This document shows positions 32,128-36,801 of a stretch of 36,801 bases of DNA, piece after piece. The position numbers and the translations under genes are program-made. Positions within the stretch are counted from its first letter, which is position 1. Every line of letters begins with the position of its first letter. This stretch comes from a virus. A model generated the notes under the pieces. The model was not told where the DNA came from, searched no databases, and worked only from the letters and a program-made list of their open reading frames with translations. The stretch spans positions 1 to 36,801 of IMG/VR virus record IMGVR_UViG_3300029957_000022, one strand, 5' to 3'.

Positions 32128-32759
32128 TTTGCGGTTGCCAAAGCACGATCCATAGATTCGCTCATCACAGCATCCACATTTTTATCGACGATTTTTTGCG
32201 CGCGGTCGAAGTAATGGAGCTGCTGATGCACCACTTTTGGATCAGCAAACCGGATCAAAATTTTGAGGCGCTTACCACCTTTGCCGCCCTTCAATCTCTG
32301 GAACACGCCACCGATGCGCGATCCATTTTTCAATTTTATCTCGCCGGAAAAAACTGTGGGCTGCGCTTTTAGCGCCTTTATTTTTCCGCGTGGGATATTG
32401 CCGTACTGGTTCACGCCTATGCCAATCGGCCGCAGCATGGCGACATGCGAAGGGCCGGCCGGAATTTCTGCGCCGGTAAACTCGTATGGCTCCAGATATT
32501 CCGCCTGGATATCTTTGACAAAAACCACAGCCTCCAGCCGATTTTTATTTGATGGGATAAATGAAACGCCGCGCTTCGTGAACGGCGTTGCTGTTGGGAA
32601 TGTTTCGCTGATCTCTTCCGCTTCGCCTTCCACCACCATTTTTGCGAGACGATTAAGCGTCAAGGATGCGGCGTACGGCATCTGTTTTGTTGCGAAGTCA
32701 TTTAGCTCCGCAGCAAACGCATCGAGGTTAGATTTTATGCTGATTTCAAAATCGCTCAT
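32124..32759 (-). CDS. First gene of the late region, unrecognised 211-residue phage protein
   Basis: N-terminus MSDFEISIKSNLDAFAAELN, then KQMPYAASLTLNRLAKMVVE and a run of basic beta-rich segments (FTKRGVSFIPSNKNRLEAVV; LKGGKGGKRLKILIRFADPK) and a helical end. The 'MPYAASLALN--A' pattern also occurs in phage minor tail proteins of the gpZ type, so a head-tail or tail role is possible though it sits upstream of the terminase. The ATG is one base after the predicted transcription start, so the mRNA is likely leaderless. It overlaps the small terminase by ATGA. Confidence 0.6.
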   Translation of the reverse strand: MSDFEISIKSNLDAFAAELNDFATKQMPYAASLTLNRLAKMVVEGEAEEISETFPTATPFTKRGVSFIPSNKNRLEAVVFVKDIQAEYLEPYEFTGAEIPAGPSHVAMLRPIGIGVNQYGNIPRGKIKALKAQPTVFSGEIKLKNGSRIGGVFQRLKGGKGGKRLKILIRFADPKVVHQQLHYFDRAQKIVDKNVDAVMSESMDRALATAK

Positions 32760-32766
32760 GCCGGTG

Positions 32767-32794
32767 ATTATACAGAATTTTTGTCGAAAGACAA
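32767..32794 (-). promoter_or_regulatory. Late-region leftward promoter
   Basis: A perfect -10 TATAAT (32772-32767, minus strand) with TTGTCT 16 bp upstream (32794-32789). The predicted +1 is 32760, one base before the ATG at 32759. The -35 overlaps operator copy 2. Confidence 0.65.
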
Positions 32795-32796
32795 AA
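32779..32796. promoter_or_regulatory. Operator dyad, copy 2 (TTTTGTC-GAAA-GACAAAA)
   Basis: Same perfect 7-bp arms as at 4045-4062, with spacer GAAA. It overlaps the -35 of the late promoter, so occupation would be expected to shut off the packaging, head, tail and lysis genes. Confidence 0.75.
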
Positions 32797-32867
32797 TATC
32801 GTTCCCGCGCGCGGCGAGGAAAAGCACCAAAAAGAACACTAACTTTTACGCTAACATCATCACTGCT

Positions 32868-33274
32868 AGGTCAACAAATAGGTCAACAGAGAAGTTGTTG
32901 ATCTATAAAGTGAATTTCGGAAAGTAATGCTGAAAGTATTTTTTGTTGACCTTCCAAACGCAAAACTCTCGTAATAGATTCAGAGTCACGACTCCATAAT
33001 AGTACGTTACTACGGGTACAGACTCCTTATATAACTTCAAATTATCTAATAGTGGAACAAACATTAGAACTAATATACTTTCATTATAAATTACAACAAG
33101 TTACAACATGTTGACCTTTGTGTTGACCTATAGTTAAAGGTCAACGTGAAATGTATATAAATCATATAGTTATATATAATTACAAATAAATTACACTATA
33201 AAACTAGTGGTACAACATTGAAATATATAATGAAAGTATTTTTATAAATCACCTTTTCAGCTCGGAAGGTCAAC
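32868..33274. repeat. Iteron-like array of AGGTCAAC
   Basis: Seven exact octamers: forward at 32868, 32880, 33138 and 33267; inverted (GTTGACCT) at 32945, 33110 and 33122. A further copy with one mismatch is at 32897. The pairs 32868/32880 and 33110/33122 both have a 12-bp period. Copies 33122-33129 and 33138-33145 form an inverted repeat with an 8-bp spacer. Such an array suggests binding sites for a replication initiator or a second regulator. Confidence 0.75.
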
Positions 33275-33305
33275 GTGGTTTCCTGAAAAATCAATGACAT
33301 AGTTT

Positions 33306-33327
33306 TTCTGGTATTTTATTACCAGAA
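33306..33327. repeat. 8-bp stem-loop in the control region
   Basis: TTCTGGTA (33306-33313) and TACCAGAA (33320-33327) around TTTTAT. A T-run follows on the plus strand (ATTTT) and an A/T tract flanks it on the other side, so it could be a weak bidirectional terminator or an origin hairpin. Confidence 0.45.
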
Positions 33328-33392
33328 TTTTGTCGGATCAATAACCACGGGAAAAACAAAAAATGGCGGTTTAGAGCCAAAAATTAGTTAAC

Positions 33393-33409
33393 TGCCTAAA
33401 TAATAGGCA
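33393..33409. promoter_or_regulatory. Palindrome TGCCTA-AATAA-TAGGCA, copy 1
   Basis: Perfect 6-bp arms with a 5-bp AT spacer. A second copy with the same arms is 139 bp away at 33532. Likely a protein-binding dyad distinct from the TTTTGTC operator. Confidence 0.6.
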
Positions 33410-33449
33410 ACTTGTCCACGAAATAAAATTGCGCGGCAGTCAGGATTTT

Positions 33450-33470
33450 CGCGGGCGCGAAAGACCCGCG
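33450..33470. repeat. GC-rich hairpin in AT-rich region
   Basis: CGCGGG (33450-33455) and CCCGCG (33465-33470) around CGCGAAAGA. It marks a short GC-rich island that stands out from the AT-rich surroundings. Confidence 0.4.
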
Positions 33471-33531
33471 TCGCTTGCGGGGCCGGGGAAGGACCCTTTT
33501 GTTTATATATATCAATGTCTTAGATGGTGTG

Positions 33532-33548
33532 TGCCTAATAAATAGGCA
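33532..33548. promoter_or_regulatory. Palindrome TGCCTA-ATAAA-TAGGCA, copy 2
   Basis: Same arms and spacer length as the copy at 33393-33409. Two copies of one palindrome in 160 bp are not expected by chance and suggest a cooperative binding site. Confidence 0.6.
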
Positions 33549-33563
33549 GACGATTGATGATGT

Positions 33564-33688
33564 ATCAAGTAATGATGATAGTATAAGTGATTGATATCAT
33601 TATATAAATAGAGATTGTATTATATACTTGACAATGAATACACAATATAAACAGCTTTATATTGAATAAAGAAATGTCATTACTTGAT
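33564..33688. repeat. 12-bp inverted repeat ATCAAGTAATGA
   Basis: ATCAAGTAATGA at 33564-33575 is repeated inverted as TCATTACTTGAT at 33677-33688, flanked by more GATGAT-type sequence. It could form a long-range loop or be two binding sites. Confidence 0.4.
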
Positions 33689-33839
33689 GATGATATCAGC
33701 GCCATGACCAGCCGCAACACGTCACAAGATATCCCCCAGCATGGCAGCACGGCAGCACCATGACAGGCGGCGGCAGCGCATGACAACGCATAGGCGGCAA
33801 GCATAGGCCCGTGGCGTGTATATATAACAAGGTATGGCG

Positions 33840-33858
33840 GGGGATAATCTGGGGATAA
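33840..33858 (-). other. Two DnaA-box-like sites
   Basis: On the minus strand TTATCCCCA (33858-33850) and TTATCCC (33847-33841) stand close together. The first differs at one base from the DnaA-box consensus form TTATCCACA. This is weak support for an origin. Confidence 0.3.
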
Positions 33859-33875
33859 CGAAAGATTGTTGCGTT

Positions 33876-33893
33876 TTTTGTCTATCGACAAAA
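33876..33893. promoter_or_regulatory. Operator dyad, copy 3 (TTTTGTC-TATC-GACAAAA)
   Basis: Same arms as copies 1 and 2, with spacer TATC. It lies 6 bp before a possible -35 TTGCAA (33900-33905), 37 bp upstream of the nearest ATG and 73 bp upstream of the first well-supported start of the rightward operon. The -10 there is not clear (TATCAT at 33927-33932 is one candidate, with a 21-bp spacing). Confidence 0.75.
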
Positions 33894-33966
33894 TACCGCT
33901 TGCAACGTGTTAGTGATGGTGTTAGTTATCATGTTAGAAGATCAGAACGGAAACGAGGCCACAAAA

Positions 33967-34152
33967 ATGCAAATCGATCAGATCAAACCCGGCGACTTAG
34001 TTACATGGAATGAGGCGAGGGCTACGGCAATATTCCGGGTTGTGAAGATTGACGGGAATATGGCGCTTATCCGCCGCGCGGCGCGGGTAGAATATGAGAA
34101 TGGGAATCACTGCAAAGCCTTAATCGAAAACCTTGAACACGCTTGCGTGTAA
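33967..34152 (+). CDS. 61-residue protein, unrecognised (first of the right operon)
   Basis: ATG 33967 is preceded by GAGG at 8 nt. The protein begins MQIDQIKPGDLVTWNEARAT and continues as a small beta-rich domain (FRVVKIDGNMALIRRAARVE), recalling KOW/SH3-like barrels seen in small phage proteins. An ATG at 33931 in the same frame would add 12 residues but has no ribosome site. It begins the right-end operon, downstream of operator copy 3. Function unknown. Confidence 0.6.
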   Translation: MQIDQIKPGDLVTWNEARATAIFRVVKIDGNMALIRRAARVEYENGNHCKALIENLEHACV

Positions 34153-34178
34153 AACAAAAAAGAAAACTGGAGTCGAAC

Positions 34179-34532
34179 ATGAAAAACTTAGCGCAATTTA
34201 GGAAAGCCTTGACGGTAGGAAGCCGCTGGACTTTGGAACACGCCAGCGAAGTTGCGGCGGATTGCCGCGCCGCTTCGCCGCGTGAAGTGGTTCACGTTCA
34301 AAGCAATGCGGTTGCCTTCAGCATTCCCGGCGTTGCCTATAACGGTAACCCATATCAGACCGCAAGCTGGCTCTATTTTGATGGTGCTGGCGGCAAGGCG
34401 AAGTTTTGGGAATTTCCGGATGAAAATACCGCCGTAAAATATTTCAAAGCAATCGACGGCACAGAAGGAAAGAGAGCTGATATAGCGCGAATGATTTACC
34501 GCCGCGCGGTGGATCAACGGAAAGACAAGTAA
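34179..34532 (+). CDS. 117-residue protein, unrecognised
   Basis: ATG 34179 follows TGGAGTCGAAC, an identical leader to that of the next gene. The protein has a short N-terminal helix (KNLAQFRKALTVGSRWTLEH), a beta-rich middle that repeats Phe/Val/Tyr strands (VHVQSNAVAFSIPG, ASWLYFDGAGGKAKFWEFPD) and a helical end (TEGKRADIARMIYRRAVDQR). Basic residues at the ends suggest nucleic-acid contact, but no family is recognised. Confidence 0.6.
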   Translation: MKNLAQFRKALTVGSRWTLEHASEVAADCRAASPREVVHVQSNAVAFSIPGVAYNGNPYQTASWLYFDGAGGKAKFWEFPDENTAVKYFKAIDGTEGKRADIARMIYRRAVDQRKDK

Positions 34533-34554
34533 ACCCCAAGCAATGGAGTCGAAC

Positions 34555-35088
34555 ATGACAACCCCAGCAGAAACTATCGCCGCCCTTGGCCTAACGATGA
34601 AAGCGCATTTTGTCGCGCATAGCCAGAGCCGCAACGCGAAGCCGGTTAAAAAAATTGGCGACCTGACTCTTAACTGGAACATTGTAATTCTGAAGGGTGA
34701 AAGGACAATTTTAACCGTGAAATATTCGACGGGAGTCGCACACGCGCCAAGCTATACGCAAGGCAGCATGACGAATGACGAATGGGAAGCGGTTAAAGGC
34801 GAATGCGAGACCGGAAAAAAGCACATGATAAATGGGCCGTTTGGTTTGCGTAAAACCGGCGTGGATATCCTGCCGAAAATAGAGGATGTTTTTTACTCGC
34901 TGGCGATGGACTCCAGCGTGCTGGATGAAGCGAGTTTTGAAGAATGGGCTTCAAGCCTAGGTTATGACACAGACAGCCGAAAGGCAGAAGAAATTTACCG
35001 AGAATGCTTGCGGGAAGCCTTGGCATTGCGCGGCGCTATTGGTGAAGCCGGGTTAGAAAAACTTCACGCGGCATTTCAAGATTATTGA
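34555..35088 (+). CDS. 177-residue protein, unrecognised
   Basis: ATG 34555 is preceded by GGAGTCGAAC at the right distance; ATG 34543 overlaps that site and is rejected. The protein has the pattern DLTLNWNIVILKGERTILTV and KYSTGVAHAP, a beta sheet, followed by a helical C-terminal half containing VLDEASFEEWASSLGYDTDS and RKAEEIYRECLREALALRG. Proteins of this form are frequent in phage early regions and have no known role. It belongs to the right operon. Confidence 0.6.
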   Translation: MTTPAETIAALGLTMKAHFVAHSQSRNAKPVKKIGDLTLNWNIVILKGERTILTVKYSTGVAHAPSYTQGSMTNDEWEAVKGECETGKKHMINGPFGLRKTGVDILPKIEDVFYSLAMDSSVLDEASFEEWASSLGYDTDSRKAEEIYRECLREALALRGAIGEAGLEKLHAAFQDY

Positions 35089-35124
35089 GACCGGGCAACG
35101 CAACGCTAGAAACAGGGGGATAAT

Positions 35125-35583
35125 ATGATTATGGAAAATGTAGCACAAAAGACCTTGAAAACTTTCGGGATAACATTCCGGGAAGATTTTCATACCTTGC
35201 GCGGGGATCAGGTTCAGGCGTTGCTTGATGAGGCGAAGGCGCAGGGATACCGCCACCCGAAGAATGCAAACGGCTCCACGGCGCGTTATTTCTTCGCCGC
35301 CGTGCAGCGCAAACTTAAAAGCGGTGTTGATCCGGTAGAAGGCCCATATACGAAGCCGCAGGAAAACAAAACGGTAAAATGGGCGCGTTATACCGTGCGA
35401 ATGTTCAAAAAACGCGCGAAAATCTATAATGAGGACGTAGTGGATTTAATTACTGACTTACTGCATTTAGCCGAGGCGATGCAACCCAGCACGGCAACAG
35501 ATGACGCGGCGCAAGGCGTCATAGACAGCGCGTTAAATCATTTCCGCGCTGAGACCAGAAACCAACACGCGAAGGGGGAATAA
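35125..35583 (+). CDS. 152-residue protein, unrecognised
   Basis: ATG 35125 is preceded by AGGGGGATAAT. The protein is basic and helical, with EDFHTLRGDQVQALLDEAKA, GYRHPKNANGSTARYFFAAV and a middle WARYTVRMFKKRAKIYNEDV segment, and ends HFRAETRNQHAKGE. The Arg/Lys-rich middle part may bind nucleic acid. No family recognised. The next gene starts 3 bp after its stop. Confidence 0.6.
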   Translation: MIMENVAQKTLKTFGITFREDFHTLRGDQVQALLDEAKAQGYRHPKNANGSTARYFFAAVQRKLKSGVDPVEGPYTKPQENKTVKWARYTVRMFKKRAKIYNEDVVDLITDLLHLAEAMQPSTATDDAAQGVIDSALNHFRAETRNQHAKGE

Positions 35584-35586
35584 GCC

Positions 35587-36060
35587 ATGAACAAAACAGA
35601 ATTTTTAGCGCGGAATCCAGGTTGGAATCCTAATAGCTGGTATATCCCGGAAGCGGTCAAGGCAATGAATGCGCTGGGGAAACTTACCGACTCAGATATT
35701 GGCGCGCGGGTGGACTCATACTTTGAATGGTTTAAGGCCAAGCATGGCAAGGATTATGATCCTGCAATGCACAAGGTAGAAGGCGAGACCGCGAAGCGCG
35801 AGACGATCATAAAGGCCGCTAAGATCATCGGATATGTGGCTGGCAAGCCGGTGACGGTGCGGCCTATCACGGCGGGAACTGGAGTCGCTGAGCCTGTGCG
35901 CGATAGCGCGGGGGAGGTGCTTTACACGAAAGCGAAACGCACAGCCCCGGCGCTGTTTATCGTGGGGCATAACGGGCGGCGGATCGATAGTTTTTTGAAG
36001 CTGGAGAACGCCAAAAAATGCGCCGCGCGGTTCATAGAAAATGGAGGGGAAAATGTCTAA
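35587..36060 (+). CDS. 157-residue protein, unrecognised
   Basis: ATG 35587 is preceded by AAGGGGGAATAAGCC. It starts MNKTEFLARNPGWNPNSWYI and has a helical region with a Trp/Phe cluster (RVDSYFEWFKAKHGKDYD), then a beta-rich part with VGHNGRRIDSFLKLENAKKC and a final helix. Its end overlaps the next gene by 8 nt (ATGTCTAA), so the two are coupled. No domain recognised. Confidence 0.6.
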   Translation: MNKTEFLARNPGWNPNSWYIPEAVKAMNALGKLTDSDIGARVDSYFEWFKAKHGKDYDPAMHKVEGETAKRETIIKAAKIIGYVAGKPVTVRPITAGTGVAEPVRDSAGEVLYTKAKRTAPALFIVGHNGRRIDSFLKLENAKKCAARFIENGGENV

Positions 36061-36304
36061 ATGTTTTTATACGGTTATCGGAGTCTATGACGGCAGCGGG
36101 AAAGTTTTCTGCAACGCAGTTGAGGCCGAGTCTGCAATGAATGCGATGATTCATTTCAGCAAGGTTGCGGCGGCGGCGGGTGATGGGCATGAGCTGGAGA
36201 TTCTGGGGGCTTTCCCCGGTAAACTTGAACTGGCAGAGACGCCGGGGGAGGGTGGAAAATCCTCATGGGCTGCGGACTTAGCAGACCTTGATGAAGAGGA
36301 ATAA
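36053..36304 (+). CDS. 83-residue protein, unrecognised
   Basis: ATG 36053 is preceded by GGAGGGGAAA, a strong ribosome site. The protein (MSKCFYTVIGVYDGSGKVFC, then NAVEAESAMNAMIHFSKVAA) looks like a small alpha-beta domain, with an acidic end (ADLADLDEEE). It overlaps the gene before by 8 nt. The 69 bp after it hold a short hairpin, ACCGG/CCGGT at 36314-36331, and nothing else I can support. Confidence 0.6.
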   Translation: MSKCFYTVIGVYDGSGKVFCNAVEAESAMNAMIHFSKVAAAAGDGHELEILGAFPGKLELAETPGEGGKSSWAADLADLDEEE

Positions 36305-36373
36305 TTACTGCATACCGGGGGATACTCCGGTGGATAAAATGAGAACTGGCCGAAAGGCTCAAAGGGGGATATC

Positions 36374-36733
36374 ATGGGTGATATGAAAACAGATCAGACC
36401 ATGCGCGGGCCTTTCAAAAAATGTTTCGGTTCGCCGGTCAAGCAAAGTAATTTTGGCCGTTATAAAACTGTAGTTTCGCGGGGGCAGAGCGACAAACTTG
36501 AAATGGTAAGCATAACGGCCAATACGAAAGAGCTGGTGGAAGAGGTTGCAAGCATCGTGGATGCCGCGCCTAAATTACTGGAGGCATTAATCTTGTGCCG
36601 GGATCAGTTGAAAAACTATCGCTGGCATGTTGGCGAGTCTCTTGAAAAAAGAATGCCAGCCGATGCGATTAACGGCGCGTCTTATGCGCTGATGATTTCC
36701 GAAAAAGCAATCGCAGCAATGAAAGGAGGGTAA
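36374..36733 (+). CDS. 119-residue protein, unrecognised
   Basis: ATG 36374 is preceded by AAAGGGGGATATC. The N-terminal half is basic and the C-terminal half has APKLLEALILCRDQLKNYRW and AINGASYALMISEKAIAAMK, a helical pattern ('A--LLEAL----') widely seen in small phage proteins of unknown function. It ends just before the ribosome site of the next gene, GGAGGG, which lies in its own last codons. Confidence 0.6.
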   Translation: MGDMKTDQTMRGPFKKCFGSPVKQSNFGRYKTVVSRGQSDKLEMVSITANTKELVEEVASIVDAAPKLLEALILCRDQLKNYRWHVGESLEKRMPADAINGASYALMISEKAIAAMKGG

Positions 36734-36801
36734 GTGTTCGATAGGATGGCGGCCCGGATTAGGGCTATAGAGGCGAAGCAAGAGGAAATGAAGCGGGCGC
36801 A
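36734..36801 (+). CDS. Start of a further gene, cut by the window edge
   Basis: GTG 36734 directly follows the previous stop and has GGAGGG at a good distance. The first 22 codons read MFDRMAARIRAIEAKQEEMK and on; the frame is open to the edge. The segment looks like an alpha-helix with alternating charge. Nothing more can be said without the rest. Confidence 0.55.
   Translation, partial: MFDRMAARIRAIEAKQEEMKRA

Larger units (their letters stand above)
32797..33966. other. AT-rich non-coding control region, possible replication origin
   Basis: About 1.2 kb without a believable gene, between the leftward late unit and the rightward right-end unit. It is strongly AT-rich from 32850 to 33420 and holds AGGTCAAC repeats, two TGCCTA-N5-TAGGCA palindromes, a 13-bp direct repeat TGAAAGTATTTTT (32931 and 33231), several hairpins, a short GC-rich island (33430-33500), DnaA-box-like sites and operator copy 3. 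An open frame on the minus strand (33565-33891) has no ribosome site and odd composition and is rejected. Confidence 0.6.

Noticed and set aside
32868-33274. Possible CRISPR array
   Set aside because: The repeats are only 8-9 bp, in both orientations and unevenly spaced, so they are binding-site-like and not CRISPR repeats.
33430-33500. Possible tRNA or structured RNA in the GC-rich island
   Set aside because: The stems do not make a cloverleaf and no T-loop or CCA-like end is seen.
33565-33891. 108-codon frame on the minus strand in the control region
   Set aside because: It starts with TTG within operator copy 3, has no ribosome site, and its composition follows the AT-rich non-coding DNA (a long Ile/Thr/Tyr tail).
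36334-36384. Short plus-strand frame between the 83- and 119-residue genes
   Set aside because: Only about 15 codons, overlapping the next start; nothing to suggest that it is translated.
1-36801. Integrase, transposase or attachment site
   Set aside because: No such gene or long direct repeat was recognised, so prophage or free-phage status cannot be decided from this window.

Overview
This window is a stretch of a tailed-phage genome (prophage or free phage) with a contractile tail. The head genes follow the lambda order and families: small and large terminase, gpW, gpB-type portal, S49 (gpC-type) protease, scaffold, gpD-type decoration protein and E-type capsid. The tail genes follow Mu: DUF2635, sheath, tube, frameshifted assembly chaperone, tape measure, gp43, gp44, gp45, gp46, gp47, gp48 and fibre. 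A two-component spanin with an outer-membrane lipoprotein means a Gram-negative host. Fairly GC-rich codon use and a DUF3309 gene hint at a proteobacterium, perhaps an alphaproteobacterium, but this is inference. No integrase, tRNA or CRISPR array was seen. A repressor-like gene suggests a temperate lifestyle.

Layout: (1) 1-599, the 3' end of a VapE-type primase/helicase gene, rightward. (2) 4018-525, a tightly overlapping leftward operon: small HTH regulator, DEDDh exonuclease, SF2 helicase, beta-class DNA methyltransferase, VRR-NUC nuclease. (3) 4104-7814, a divergent rightward recombination operon: RecE-like PD-(D/E)XK nuclease, Topo VI-A/Mini-A-like TOPRIM protein, RecA-like ATPase, a tiny membrane protein, an sce7726-type nuclease. 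(4) 32759-7792, a long leftward late region of about 25 kb running from packaging through head, tail and lysis to a cluster of very small genes. (5) 32760-33966, an AT-rich non-coding control region. (6) 33967-36801, a rightward operon of small unrecognised proteins that runs off the window. If the genome is circular or permuted this may continue into the VapE gene at position 1.

The most striking signals are regulatory. One 18-bp dyad, TTTTGTC-N4-GACAAAA, occurs in full three times, always intergenic: between operons 2 and 3, at the late promoter, and ahead of the right operon. It is the obvious candidate operator for the HTH protein at 3791-4018. The three recognisable promoters at these sites place the predicted transcription start on, or one base before, the ATG, so the first genes of three operons may be translated from leaderless mRNA. 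The control region also holds seven exact copies of AGGTCAAC (two pairs with 12-bp spacing), two copies of a second palindrome TGCCTA-N5-TAGGCA, and two DnaA-box-like sites, so it may be a replication origin as well as a switch.

Among proteins, the points of most interest are the orphan Topo VI-A-like protein beside a nuclease and a recombinase-like ATPase, the placing of a helicase, methyltransferase and nucleases behind the repressor, a clear -1 frameshift (T TTT TTG) in the tail chaperone, a Mu gp43 homologue split into two genes, and an o-spanin nested in the i-spanin gene.
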